Assembly (NCBI GenBank): GCA_014529385.2 | Contig: CM043971.1 | Span: forward strand, 92,968,840-93,032,839 | Direction of reading: 5' to 3' | Origin: Adiantum capillus-veneris | Taxonomy: Eukaryota > Streptophyta > Polypodiopsida > Polypodiales > Pteridaceae | DNA length: 64,000 nt | Part shown: positions 11,154 to 22,230 of the stretch, piece after piece | Position numbering within the stretch: position 1 is the stretch's first letter | Layout: each line of letters begins with the position of its first letter | Program-made: the position numbers and the translations under genes | Notes under the pieces: generated by a model | Databases searched by the model: none | What the model saw: the letters and a program-made list of their open reading frames with translations, nothing else | Told to the model about the DNA's origin: nothing

Positions 11154-12197
11154 ATGGCTGACAACAACAACACAGATGTGTTCAAGATGTTTGCTGCTGA
11201 GGACAGGTTGGATGGGGACAACTACCCTATGTGGGCTTATATGATGCAACATGTTCTTGTGTCAAAGGGTGTCTGGAACATTGTGCAGGGCATTGATGTA
11301 CGTCCTGGGTCTGAGGATGTAGGCGATGTTGAGGATGTTGCAGGTCTTGCTGCAAGGATTGCAGCTATTAGAGTTGTTTTGCCTACTACAGAACAAGCTC
11401 GTTGGGATGTTAAGGATGCGCAGGCTCATGCATTGATTGCGTTGTCTGTGAAGCGCACCATTGTTCCTCACATCCGTTCAACAAAATCTGCAAAACAAGC
11501 TTGGGATATTCTAGCAGGTCTTTATGCAAGCCGCAATGAGGCTAAAATTGCTTTGCTGCGTAAAGAGCTGGAGTCGAAGATTATGCATGAGGAAGATGAT
11601 ATGGACACTTTCCTTGGTAGTGTCAAGGATATCAATGAGCAGCTTATTTCTGCAGGTGAAGTCATTTCAGACAGTTCCCTTGTGCAGACTGTTCTTGATG
11701 CCTAACAAGATTCCTACCAGACTTTTGCTAGTACTTGGAGATTGATGACCCAAGTAAATCTTGAAGTTGTCAAGTTTGATGCATTATGCACATTGCTGTT
11801 GCAAGAGTCACTTGCTAGAAAAAACAGGACTAGGAAGCGTGCAGTTGAACAGGCCTTTATTGCTTCTCAAAGAAAGGGTGGTAACAGTAATGCAGCCACT
11901 TCTTATGGTTCTGCTGCGAGTGGCAAAAATTATGTTCCTAATGCTTCTGCTGGCAGTACTTCGTCTGGCAATTCTGGTGATAAGGGCAAAAAGAAGATGC
12001 GTTGCCATTATTGTAAAGCCAATGATCACTTGATCAAGTCGTGTCCAAAGTTGAAGGCCAAAGAGGCTAAGAAGAAAGAGGGTGGTTCCACTGCAAATGC
12101 TGGTTCCACTACAAATGCAGCCATTGTTGAGTCTTCTGTGAAAGGAGACTGTGTTGCTAATGTTTATGCAGAATGGGCTTTTAGGGCAGAGTGCACT
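11154..12197 (+). pseudogene. P1 gag
   Basis: Capsid-like protein starting at the ATG at 11154, in the context ACCATGGCTG. The N-terminus (MADNNNTDVFKMF, then NYPMWAYMM) is a copia gag core. A CCHC knuckle (CHYCKANDHLIKSC) lies near 12003-12045, followed by a Lys-rich segment. A TAA at 11703-11705 interrupts it where P2 has a sense codon, so that stop arose in this copy. The frame then runs on into pol with no shift. Upstream, 10806-11153 is an untranslated leader. Confidence 0.9.
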
Positions 12198-15100
12198 TAG
12201 AATCCTGCTGTCCATGATGCATGCTTGTCAGTTGCTGCAGATTCACATGTGTGGTATTTCGACAGTGTTGCTACAAAGCAAATTACCTCACATCGTGAAT
12301 TGTTTACCTGTCTCGAGTCTGTCCCTCATGGGAATTCAGTCACTTGTGCCAACAACGCCTCTTATCCAGTTTAGGGAGTTGGAAAGATTGTGCTCACTGC
12401 TGCTAATGGCAGTTCCTTCACACTTGTTGATGCACTTTATGTACTTGGGATCAAGAAGAATCTCTTGTCTGTATCCGCACTTGCTAGACTTGGACTTGTA
12501 GTCAAATTTGTGGATGACAGATGTACAGTTCATGATCTCAGTTTTGGTGATGAAATTGTTGCATCTGGGATTTTGTGCCGTGGGCTGTATAATCTCACTT
12601 TGTATGACAAGTGTGGACAAAATTTTGCAAATGCTGTTGCAGATTCAAGGGCTATTTCAGATGCAAAACTTTGGCATGCACGTTTTGGTCATCTGAATTT
12701 TTCCAGTTTGCTGCGTTTGCAGAAATCTGATATGGTTGCTTCTTTGCCGCCTCTTGAAGCACTTGTCAAACATGTTTGTGAAGGCTGTATTTTGGGTAAG
12801 ATGCAGCGTTCTAAGTTTCCAAAGGATGGTTCAGTTCGGGCCACATGCAGGTTGCAGCTTGTGCATAGTGATGTTTGTGGGCCCATGCAAACTCCGTCCT
12901 TGGGCAATTACCTGTACTTCGTGACTTTCATTGATGATTACTCCAGGAATGCATGGGTATTTCCGCTTAAAGCGAAGTCCGAAGTCTTTATGTGCTTCAA
13001 AAAATTTCTGGCTATGGCTGAAAATGTCTCGAAATGTACTATGGGCACCCTCCGTTCAGATCGAGGGGGGGAGTATATGTCTCATGAATTTAATGCATTT
13101 CTGGCTAGTCGTGGGATAAAACACCAATGTACAATGCCTTATACACCTCAGCAAAATGATGTTGCTGAGAGGAAAAACAGGTCACTGACAAAAATGGCAC
13201 AATGCATGGTCAAAAGTCAAGCTTTACCGCATTCTTTTTGGCTTGAGGCCATCATGTGTCACACTTATGTACTTAACAGGTGTCCTACGAAAGCTTTGCA
13301 GTCTATTACTCCATATGAAGCATGGCATGATAGAAAACCTTCTATTGAGCACATGCGTGTTTTTGGCTGTTTGGCATATGCTTTGGTGCCACAAGTGCAG
13401 CGCAGAAAATTGGATGATAAGGTTGTCAAATGTATTTTTGTTGGTTATAGTGCTGAAAGCAAAGGTTACAGGTTGTATCATCCGCAAACAAAACGTATTT
13501 TGGTTTCTCGGGATGTAGTGTTTGTGGAAGATTCTGTTCAGCCCTTGCTGTCATGTACTAGAGACAGTAATGTAAGCTCACAGGACATTTATGACACTTT
13601 GTTGCCTCTTTTTAGTGGTGGAAATACGAATGTAAGTTCCAATGAGGCAAATGTACAGCCTATGGGGGTTTCTGAAAATGTTTTAGATCAGCCTATTACT
13701 GATGCAGATGTACATGATGTACTTGATGAGGAAAGGGCTGAAAATGAGTAGGCTAGAGGTATGCCAAAATGGCTGGTGCACACTTTGCGTGACAGTAAAT
13801 TGGATGCACCTTTGACTAGTCGTACTCGTTCAGGCTCTCGCCATGCATCTTATGCATCAGATTGTTATGCTTTGGCTGTGTCTAGCTTACATGATGTTGA
13901 GGAGCCTCTGTCTTTTGATGAAGCACATAATTCAGAAAATTGGATGGCTGCCATGCAATCAGAATATGATGCACTTATAGAAAATGACAAATGGACTTTA
14001 TGTGATTTTCCTCCTGGCAAAAAGGCCATTGGTACAAAGTGGGTTTACAAGCTGAAACGCAAGCCGGATGGTGAGATCGATCGCCATAAGGCTCGACTTG
14101 TTGCAAAGGGTTATGCACAGCAAAAAGGCATAGATTATGAAGAGACTTTTGCTCCCAGTTGTCGTATGACTACTGCGCGTTTTCTATGTGCATTGGCAGC
14201 TCATTTTGGTTGGGATGTACATCAATCAGACATTGTTACTTCTTTCTTGAATGGTGACATATTTGAGGAAGTAACGCAGCCTCACGGTTTTGTCATAAAA
14301 GGACAAGAGGACAAAGTGTGCAAATGTAACAAGGCTTTGTATGGGTTGAAGCAATCTCCTCGTGCTTGGTATGAGAAAGCTGACACTCATTTGTTCAAAG
14401 AAGGCTTTCGTAACAGTCCAACAAAAAGCACATTGTATGTAAAGCGTGAGGGTGATGTATTTCTCATCGTGGTTCTTTATGTTGATGATTTGGTGATCAC
14501 TGGACCAAATGAGAGACATATTGCTGAATTTAAGGCTGATTTGAATGCTACTTTCAAGATGAAAGATTTGGGGCTGTTGCATCATTATTTGGGCATACAG
14601 TTTAAGCAGTGTGATGGTGGTATTGCCTTGTGTCAAAAAAGTTACATAGAGACATTGCTATGTAAGTTTGGACTTGAGGATTGCAAACCTATTGCCACTC
14701 CCATGGAAACAGGTTTGAAGTTGAGTCTACATGATGTTGGCGATCCTGCTGATGTCACTCTTTACCAAACTGCTGTTGGCTGCCTCATTTATGTATGCAA
14801 CACGAGGCCAGATATTCAGTTTGCAGTCTCACAGGTCAGCAGATTTATGCATAGCCCAGGGTCTAAGCATTGGCAGGATGTCAAGAGGATTTCCGGCTAT
14901 CTTAGTGGCACTTTACATCTTGGCTTGTTTTATCCCAAGGGGGGATCATTGCCGCCAGACTTACATGCTTTTTCGGACTCAGATTGGGATGGTTGTTTTG
15001 ACACGCGAGTGTCCACAAGTGGTTTTTGTTTCATGCTTGGCAGTTCATGTATATCATGGTTGAGCAAGAAGCAACCTACTGTGGCCACTTCGAGTTGTGA

Positions 15101-15434
15101 GGCTGAGTACAGGGCAGTCTTCACAGCTACGATTGAGTGTGTATGGCTCAGATGCCTTATGGCTGATTTGGGTGTTGGACAGGACACTGCCAACACTATC
15201 TACACTGACAGTCAGAGCGCATTGGTAGTTGCGAGGAACCCAGTTTTTCATGCTCGCACAAAGCACATTGAGGTGCATTACCACTATGTCAGGGAGAGGC
15301 TCTCAGCAGGAGAGATCAGCTTGGCTTATGTGCCAACACAGGACAACCTTGCAGATCTTTTCACAAAGGCATTGTCTCGTGAGAAGCTTGAAGCTTTCCG
15401 CAAAGCTTTGGGCTTACTCCCCTTTGTGGACTGA
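12198..15434 (+). pseudogene. P1 pol: protease, integrase, RT, RNase H
   Basis: Same frame as gag. Protease near 12261 reads FDSVATKQI; sister P2 keeps FDSGATRHI, so the catalytic Gly is lost here. Stops: TAG 12198-12200 (this copy only), TAG 12372-12374 (shared with P2) and TAG 13749-13751. Integrase has the H-H-C-C module near 12670-12800 and catalytic D (HSDVCGPM), D (RSDRGGEY) and E (AERKNRS). RT has an intact YVDD near 14480. RNase H ends with the copia TKHIEVHYHYVRERL motif and the frame closes at TGA 15432-15434. The order protease-integrase-RT-RNase H is diagnostic of copia. Confidence 0.93.
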
Positions 15435-15499
15435 TCCTGTCCTCAGGGCATGGCAATTCCCTTTACTCATGTGCCAGCTCTCGTTCACCGCATCACTCC

Positions 15500-15509
15500 A
15501 GGGGGGATT
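15500..15509 (+). other. P1 polypurine tract
   Basis: AGGGGGGATT sits immediately before the 3' LTR and is the likely plus-strand primer. P2 has the identical tract at 27704-27713. Confidence 0.85.
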
Positions 15510-15736
15510 TGTTACCATATACATGTGGTAGTGATGTGTGTGAACACACTAGGACCGCCGGGGCATTTTTTCCCTCTTTAGGAGGTTTTTTCCCCCGTGC
15601 ATTGTATATAAGCCCATCACTCTAGGGCTATCTATCTTTCCATTGCACACTAAGTAACACACTCTCTATTGTGTGCTTTGAGCTTCCTTCGTCTTCTCTA
15701 AGCTGTGTGTGTTTCTCTACAACCCTAATTCCAACA
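15510..15736 (+). repeat. P1 3' LTR, 227 bp
   Basis: TGTTACC...CCAACA, near identical to the 5' LTR. It is followed by the second copy of the target duplication GTAGG. Confidence 0.96.
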
Positions 15737-16065
15737 GTAGGAATTGATGGTTCCATAAGCGCTTGAGCGGCTTGAATGAGCTCTTTGTACATCTTTAGCC
15801 TCTCTTTCTCATAGCCTGGATGAGGGTTCATTAACCACCTATCCTCTTGGGTTTGGTTAGGATTTAGCTTTGCCTCATAAGCTTTCAGAATTGCGTCCAA
15901 AGTCTCGAACACCTTGTCTACTAAGACTGACCCTCCTGATGGCAGTTCCGATAGTTTCTTTGTTTCGTTGTTGCCCTTAAGGTCTCTTTCCCTTTGAAGT
16001 TGTTCCTCTGTTTTCTGCAATTTGGTTTCCAATGCCATTTTTTCCTTTTCTCTTTTGGATTTCAT
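15737..16065 (-). pseudogene. T1 gag-pol linker, part upstream of P1 insertion
   Basis: A Lys/Glu-rich coiled-coil-like segment (MALETKLQKTEEQLQRERDLKG) of the T1 polyprotein, then a helical region that ends at the P1 duplication. It is the upstream half of the frame continued at 10565. No enzymatic motif is seen. Confidence 0.7.
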
Positions 16066-16071
16066 CTTGTT

Positions 16072-17810
16072 TCATTTTGCCTTCCAGGATTTTCTAGGGG
16101 TTCGGACAGACAAGTTGTCTATCTCTGTTTGGCTGGCCGGGACATTCTTTGCTACCTCATGTGCTTGAGCTCTAGTGACCACGTTTATTGGAATGTTCGG
16201 TTTTGTTTTTGATCCACTTGAGCTTGGAACAATCCCTATTTTGTTCATGGTTGCTTTTCCTTTGTTTTTGGGGTTTTTTGGGCAGTGTGGATTAAGATGG
16301 TTGGTCGTAGAATCCAAAAAATTTCACCCTCTCTCCTTTGTTTGGACAAACTCTAGCCCAGTGATCACCGCCACATTCATAGCATGGTCCTATAGGTGGT
16401 GGAGAAGCTTGTGGAGCTCCCATCGATTGTCCTGTTCTAGGAGGGTAGCCTCTAGGTTTGTAGCCCTGATTTGCCATAAACATGAGCATATTCTCATCGA
16501 CCAAGTGATGATTTTTGGTTGGTTGTGCTATGTATGAGGGCTCGGGCATTTCTTCCAAAATTATCCATGGATTATGTCCCTCTGGAGCATATGCATTCCT
16601 ATCAATTTCCCTTTCATAAGTATTGTCTAAATCTTCTCGGTATGAGACTACCTGGATCATACTCTGATCAGAAGGTGGTTCTATGGGTTGAGAAATCCTT
16701 ACCATAGCCCTATTTTCTTGGGGTAAAGGAGGTTGATGTCCCAACACCGGTTGAGATTTTTCCTGACCCAAGATTGCATAATTTGGCCCTACTTGGTACC
16801 TTCGAGGGACCGGAAGTGGTTGTCCCCCATGTGGTCCGTATTGTCTCTCTCTAACATAGTTCCGATTATAGAAACATTCGTGAGTTTCGTGGTTTGTCCA
16901 TTTTTGTTTTGTAGCACACCATTTCAATATTCAGTGTGCGTTTGCTCCTGGCCTTTGTTGAAGGTTGCACCACTGGGTTGGATGGTCACCTCCACAAGTA
17001 TCACATTTTCGGGTGGGCGGTTGTCGTGTGTTTGGGTTCGTCCTATTTCCTTGGTTCATCCTCCTGATCACTTCCTCGATCATTCGATCAACGTCTGGCA
17101 CAGTTGGGTTTTGCCCTCCCAATTTTGTTGTGGACTCACTCGTGGTTGAAGAGATGCTACTAGTCCCATGATCTGTGTCTTCAGTCACCTCCCCATATGC
17201 TTTGCAGTTATCTACAAGATACAATGCCTCTTTCGTGACTTGCTCAAAGGTTACACATGCTTTCAGGTGCAAGTCCTTTTTTAGCGTGTCATTTTGCAAT
17301 CCCTCTATGAAGAGGACTGATAGTCTTTCATCCTGAGGTAGTTCTCGAGCAGGGTATCTTTCTATGTATTGCTTGAAACGAAGCGATGCTTCCTTCACTT
17401 TTTCTTTTTTCTTTTGCCATATGCATAGATCTGGGAGACAGTGTTATGCTTGATCCCTCTTTTTGAGAATTCCTCAGTGAATTCTCAAAGAAGTTGCTCA
17501 ATACTTGGGAATTCCAAGCTGTTTAATGGTTGAAACCAAGTTAGGGTAGTACCTTCCAATGTCAACCCAAATCCTTTATATTGAGTGTGGAATCAGTTAC
17601 CTGTTCCGCTCTCAATACTTGTTTGAAGATTGAAACATGGGCATACGAATCACCAGATCCATTATACTTTTTGGGTAAGCATTTTGCCACCTGAGATGGT
17701 CGCATACGCTTGGCCTCTGCAACCATTCTAACAACTCCTGGTCTCCTTGGGGTGGCTTCTCTTAGTTCGTAATCTCCTCTTGGTACTAACAATGGTATCC
17801 TATCCGCCAT
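16072..17810 (-). pseudogene. T1 gag core with two zinc knuckles
   Basis: Capsid/nucleocapsid of T1. The gag core begins near 17690 (CLPKKYNGSGDSYAHVSIFKQ) and runs through LRFKQYIERYPARELP and LSVLFIEGL (about 17290-17400). Two knuckles of the spacing CX2CX3HX4C follow: CDTCGGDHPTQWC near 16970-17010 and CYECGGDHWARVC near 16350-16390. The spacing differs from the usual CX2CX4HX4C. Between them lies a Pro/Gln-rich stretch. At least three frame changes (near 17400-17560, 16930 and 16300) and stops break it. Confidence 0.75.
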
Positions 17811-17822
17811 ACGTTCATCAAG

Positions 17823-18885
17823 TCAATCTCGTGTGATAGTCGGAGGGATTCCAGTGGTGTAAGTGAATTCAGGAACAATACTGCCCCTATGTGTGTTCAT
17901 GGAAGCCCTAGTCGCCGTTGACCCTAAAGGTTCTGTTCTTGGAACTCGTTCATGTCCATCAGAATCCTCCACTCTGGTTCTCAAGGGGCTCTCAAGTACA
18001 GTCTCATGTCTGATGTGAGTAGTCGTGGCTTTTACCTCTTCCGGATTTACATAGTATTGGTGGAGTGGTCCTCCAAATATGTATATCTCTCTAACTCCTT
18101 CTGATCCATTAGAGAGTAATTTCGGCCATACTTGTCCATTATGACCACCTGAATACTTCTGCCCTCCGTGTAGTGTAAACATACAAGTTTTTTCGGTCTG
18201 TTAATTCTTTGATGCGGGGCTCGTCACATCTGTAATAGAGTGTTTGTTCTCCATTATTGAACTTATAAAGCCCCACATATGTGTTGTGCGTGTTAAGGCG
18301 CTTTGTCTCATTGGTGCGTCTGAGTACTGCGTTTCGTTTCTCCATTTTGGGTGGTGCATCGACCGGTTCATTATCTACTTTGTCCTTGGTCCCGGTCATT
18401 CCCCATTTATCCACAATATAAGGGTTATGAACAACTAGGTACATCATTCCCTCTCGGTGGAAATATCTATCCCCGTCATAATCAACATCTACAAGGTCTT
18501 TGAACTCGCTCGGCTTATTTTCCAACTTAACAGAGTATCGGTCCATTCCATCCTTATAGAATTTGGCTTTAAGCACATTTTCAAATTGAAATTTCAAATA
18601 CAACAACTTCACATCAGATGTAGGCTGAGAAGGACCTGCACCCATTGAAGCTATTCCCTTAGGGTTTGACTTGTTAGAATCTTCAGTCATGAGGCCGTAT
18701 GATTTCTCAGACGAAGTGTCAGAGAAAATCTCCTCTAAAATGGGTTCCAAAGACGGCAGTGGTCTCTGATTCACACTTTCTTCTCTTGAGTGATTACTCC
18801 CTTGATCAAAGATGTTGTGGTTCCTATTCTGGTACAATCTTCCTGATTGTAGATTCATGAAGAATTGGTAACAAGAAAAATCCAA
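17823..18885 (-). pseudogene. T1 ORF1-like domain upstream of gag
   Basis: About 350 codons in two frames (18139-18885 and 17823-18182) precede the recognisable gag core. Visible features are an N-terminal acidic/Ser-rich segment (ILEEIFSDTSSEKSYG), then an aromatic, charged block with YLKFQFENVLKAKFYKDG, YLVVHNPYIVDKWG and ELTDRKNLYVY. I do not recognise this fold. Ogre/Tat elements carry an additional ORF1 of unknown function before gag, so the position fits such a protein; the identity is not shown. It may instead be the N-terminus of a long gag. Confidence 0.5.
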
Positions 18886-19129
18886 ACCGAGTTATCTCAT
18901 TAAATAGTTTGAATCTCCCGTTTGTTCTTGCTTGCTGGGTAGTATCTTCTAGTACCTGCAACCTGTCAAAAATGTGCTTGATAGCTGTAAGCTTACAACT
19001 GTTCTTGTTAGTTCTTACTTTTGTTCAACAAAACTTAGCACACAATTCCCTACACAACCTCAACAATTTTGATCCAATTTCAATTTTGAAAGAAGCACCA
19101 GGTTGCTATGGCCTAGCTCCTTGTGTGGT

Positions 19130-20420
19130 AAGTTTTTGTCTCTGTTCTGGTTCAAAGGTACATGGATCGCGATCCATGTTGAGAGGCCAATTGAATTTTT
19201 GTTGCTATCATCAGTTTTAACATGATTAAGAGGTCTTCCAATACCAATTTTTTTTGAAATGAATCTCAGGATTGGAGGCTAAGTTGATTTTGTCACTTGC
19301 CTGAGCTTCTGTCAATTCTGAGCTATTGGAATGGTTTCTTGCATCCAATTTCAACTCTGGAAGGACCACTAGACTCTCTCTGTGATACCCTCTAGCTATG
19401 GTACTAGTTTGGTGTCAACTTGTGTCGGGGGAACATGGATCGCAATCCATGTTCCTTTATGTCAAAATACACTGAATTTTGTCCCACAGCTAGTCCTTGG
19501 CCTAGTGATGCTGCCTATATGGTTTTTGAATGTCTTAAAGCTTTTTTGGACAGACAAAAGTTAGCTTTAGGGTTTATGTCAGTGCTTTCCCCCCTGATCT
19601 GATTTTTGTCACCTTTTGCCCTCTTTTTGAAATTTTCTGATAAGGGTCCTTTAGGATAAAGTTCTCCAATTGTTATCAATTCTATGCTTGTCTTTTATCA
19701 GCTCAAATTTCCAAAAAGGTACATGGATCGCGATCCATGTTTGGTAAGATTTTGGTCTGACACTTTGTGAGCTGATCACACAAGGTATGATGATGCTATT
19801 CCCCAAGTCTTTTTGGATTTGGTTAGTTTTTTCCAAGTGAGAAGCAGGTTTTTGTGTCTGTTTTGAGGTTTTTTGCAAACCACTCCTTTTTTGGTATTTT
19901 GACCAGCTTTTTTCACTTTTTGTTTATGGCTCCTTTTGGAAAAGTTGTTCAACTAGTATTCAGGAGTACACTGGTCAAATCTTAATGTCAGATGTCTACC
20001 TGGAACATAGATCGCGATCCACGTTGGGAAGTACCTGGGCATGCAATTTGGTTGTGTGGATTCCTTGCTTCTACTAGTTGGTCCCAATTCAAGCACTTGG
20101 GCATGCAATTTGGTTCTGTGGATTCCTTGCTTCTAGTTGGTCTCAATTCTCATCCCTTTTTGGATTTGGACAAATAAAAGTTCAGCTTTTCCTTGTTTTC
20201 CCTTTTTTCCAAGGTTTTGGTCTGCTCACCCCAATCTTTTGATTTTTATGACCTTCTAGCCCTCTTTTTCTCACCAGACTCAAGGTTCTGATGCCTGAGA
20301 GCCTGTTCTACGCAAAGAAAATAATTTTAGCACATTTTGCCAAAAAGGTACATGGATCGCGATCCATGTTTGGCAAGATTTTTGACAATTTTTTTCACAG
20401 TCTTTTCCAACAAGTGTTTT
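19130..20420. repeat. Tandem array, about 285-bp period, each unit with a 20-bp palindrome
   Basis: The core ACATGGATCGCGATCCATGT is its own reverse complement. It occurs perfectly at 19160-19179, 19721-19740 and 20350-20369, with one mismatch at 19433-19452 and two at 20005-20024. Start-to-start distances are 273, 288, 284 and 345 bp; the last becomes about 285 when the extra 60-bp duplication at 20034-20152 is subtracted. Flanking words also recur (AAAAAGGT before, TTGGYAAGATTTT after). A damaged copy lies in the LTR at 21257-21276. As RNA each core could fold as a hairpin or pair with a second molecule; any role in dimerisation, packaging or protein binding is inference. Confidence 0.85.
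20034..20152. repeat. 60-bp tandem duplication within the T1 leader
   Basis: Two adjacent copies share GGGCATGCAATTTGGTT and GTGGATTCCTTGCTTCTA. This local duplication explains why one interval of the palindrome array is longer. Confidence 0.85.
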
Positions 20421-20909
20421 TATCCCCTTCTTGAAAGTTTTGCTGGGTTTGGTCCAGTTTTGAAGCTCTGACCATCACTTCTTCAAATTTTCCAAGTTAT
20501 GGTCTTCAACACCAAAATAAGGTTTTTGACAGTTTTTCCCTCGATCCTTTTGGCCACAAATGATGGTGTAATTTGTTTCCTAACCTACTCCTATAACTGA
20601 AATGAATATGCAAACATAACTGAACTTAACAGTACAGAAATAACAACAATGTGTGTGGTGGAACAACCCTTTCCAAGCATGTGAAAAATCAAAGAACGAA
20701 ATACTATCTTGTACTTCACTCATAGCTTTCTTTGCTCTTAAAGAATAGCACTAGCTAGTCTCGGCCTCCAGTCTCTATTAAGCACTAAACCTACATCTAG
20801 CTGCTTCACTATCTATGGGTAACCGGAACGGTTATCAAAAGCTTGAAGGGAGATTTTTTGTTTTTTTTTTTTTTTGTACACTGAGTCACTCACCACCTAA
20901 GGATCGGTT

Positions 20910-20927
20910 TCCCCGGCAGCGGCGCCA
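20910..20927 (-). promoter_or_regulatory. T1 primer-binding site
   Basis: On the minus strand, TGGCGCCGCTGCCGGGGA starts one base inside the 5' LTR end. This form is typical of Tat/Athila-type plant Ty3 elements and differs from the initiator-Met sites of the other elements here. Confidence 0.8.
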
Positions 20928-20928
20928 A

Positions 20929-21811
20929 TGTTAGCGGGTCGCCGCGACGGACATCTGCAGCATAGCTCTTTTGCACTAACATAATGTCAATATGCAAGGA
21001 AGCGCCTCGAGATGGGGCATGGAGACTTAATGAGAGTGTCAATCTCACCAAAGTGAACTCAAGGGCTACTCGTTCTACGACAAAAGCAAATCAACCACTT
21101 CCTAGTCAGACAATCAGTATGCGTCCAATCTCAACACTCAACGTCATCACGCCTTTTCGGTATCCAAATGAGTCCGGAATGTCACGAAACTTAAGGAGAG
21201 GTATCACAATACTTATGGGCTCAATCCTACCAAGTTCTGTCACCATCTGGGAAGGTACATAAATCACGATCCATCACAAAAAATGTGCAAAAAACTAAAA
21301 CAGAAGGACTTGGAAAGATCTACCTTAAGCATAGAAACACTTATCCATGGTCAAAACATCAAAAAACAACCATTTTAATTCCCAAATCAATGCATTTAGC
21401 TCACAAACAGTATGTTGCGAACCACAACAGAATTGGAAATGATTACACTTAGATTGTAGAGCAAGAGAAAAGGAACACAATGTGCTATTTGGAATAGAAT
21501 TCTGATTACCAGTTTAGGAGAAAAGAGGATTACAAGTTGTAGTCACAAGAAGCCTCCACAGTGCACATTTTCTTTCTTCACCTAATGATATACTTTTCTT
21601 CAAAACTAAGCGTTTTGACTTTAAAAGTTAGGGGGCTTTCCCATGGCCATCCGGCCTCTTACAAGGGTGTAGACCCAAAGAAATAAAAAGGGTATGGTCT
21701 AATCTCATCATGATTACAACTCATCTTAGGCTATAGGGTTTTTTCCGAAAAAATAGAGTGTCCATAGGGTTTAGTGTGCATACGCCTGTATGTGCCAGTA
21801 TCCACCAAACA
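20929..21811 (-). repeat. T1 5' LTR, 883 bp
   Basis: On the plus strand it begins TGTTAGCGGG and ends CCACCAAACA, giving TG...CA termini. The inner end is set by the primer site. The outer end is set by alignment to the uninterrupted copy of the flank at 51641. It contains one decayed palindrome core. The 3' LTR partner is off-window. Confidence 0.8.
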
Positions 21812-21968
21812 TGGTCAAAATCAATCAACATTACCAATTTACAACAAGCAATGATGGTCTATTCTTCTCTATGTATCAACTCATGACAATCATTTCACAT
21901 TGTTCCAAACAAAAAAGGACATAATGATTTAAAACAAAACATTTCAATCATATTGTGTTCAAAACACA
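21812..21968 (+). repeat. Left flank of duplicated locus, copy A
   Basis: Matches 51642-51791 closely (TGGTCAAAATCAATCAACA at the left end, TGATTTAAAACAAAAC near the right end). No gene seen. It is the sequence next to the truncated G2 gag in both copies, and T1 inserted at its left edge. Confidence 0.8.
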
Positions 21969-22230
21969 TCCTACTAGATCGTCACTCCAAAAGGGAAGAG
22001 AGGAAACCAAGGAAGAAAAGGGCAAGAAAGAGGTAACCCTCTTCTCCTTCTTCTTCACTTTCCTTGTCTACCGATGAAAGCTATGGCTATTCTCCTAGAG
22101 AATACAAGAGGGGAGGACATCGTAAATCTTACCCTACATGGCGAAGGTCACAAAAGCTCAAGAAGTTCAAAGAGGGAGGAAAGAGTATCTCTTTTCTCAC
22201 CCATGATGGCACCTTTGGTGCTACAGTCCT
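21969..22230 (+). pseudogene. G2A gag fragment
   Basis: A 5'-truncated piece of long-LTR chromovirus gag, with the Arg/Lys/Ser-rich segment and the DESYGYSPREYKRG-type motif also seen in G2b and G2B. It stops at 22230 within the SFLTHDGTFGAT segment and is joined directly to LTR sequence. Its left truncation point is the same as in G2B, evidence that A and B are copies of one locus. Confidence 0.8.

Larger units (their letters stand above)
10566..15736 (+). mobile_element. P1: Ty1/copia element, complete, inserted in T1
   Basis: A complete 5171-bp copia element with LTRs of 226 and 227 bp, a primer site, one gag-pol frame and a polypurine tract. Target duplication GTAGG is perfect (10561-10565 and 15737-15741). 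By eye the two LTRs differ at about five bases plus a 1-bp indel, fewer than in sister copy P2, so P1 is the younger insertion. It reads opposite to T1. Four point stops in gag-pol, and no frameshift, make it nonautonomous. Confidence 0.97.
18886..20909 (-). other. T1 untranslated leader
   Basis: About 2 kb between the primer site and the first coding sequence, with no supportable gene. It is T- and pyrimidine-rich on the plus strand, and carries the palindromic tandem array (19130-20420), a local 60-bp duplication (20034-20152) and a T-rich run at 20851-20876. Such a long leader is unusual for Ty3 elements. Confidence 0.7.
4771..21811 (-). mobile_element. T1: large Ty3/gypsy element, non-chromovirus, split by P1 and C1
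   Basis: Minus-strand element. Reading from high to low coordinates: 5' LTR (20929-21811), primer site, a 2-kb leader with palindromic tandem repeats, an ORF1-like domain, gag with two zinc knuckles, protease, RT, RNase H, integrase and a second protease-like domain. Copia P1 (10566-15736) sits inside its gag-pol linker, and C1 interrupts it at the left; its 3' LTR is off-window. The right boundary at 21811/21812 is confirmed because the empty version of the site exists at 51641. RT wording and the primer site suggest the Tat/Athila side of Ty3/gypsy rather than chromoviruses; that is inference. Many stops and frameshifts are present. Confidence 0.85.

Noticed and set aside
15628-15736. Open frame running from T1 linker into the P1 LTR.
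   Set aside because: The part below 15737 is LTR sequence read by chance; only 15737-16065 belongs to T1.
19130-20420. Regularly spaced repeats that might suggest a CRISPR-like array.
   Set aside because: The period is about 285 bp with related, not unique, spacers, and the context is a plant retrotransposon leader.
4771-21811. T1 considered as an endogenous pararetrovirus because of its size and unusual domains.
   Set aside because: It has an integrase, LTRs, a primer site inside the 5' LTR and Ty3 gag; no movement-protein-like domain was seen.
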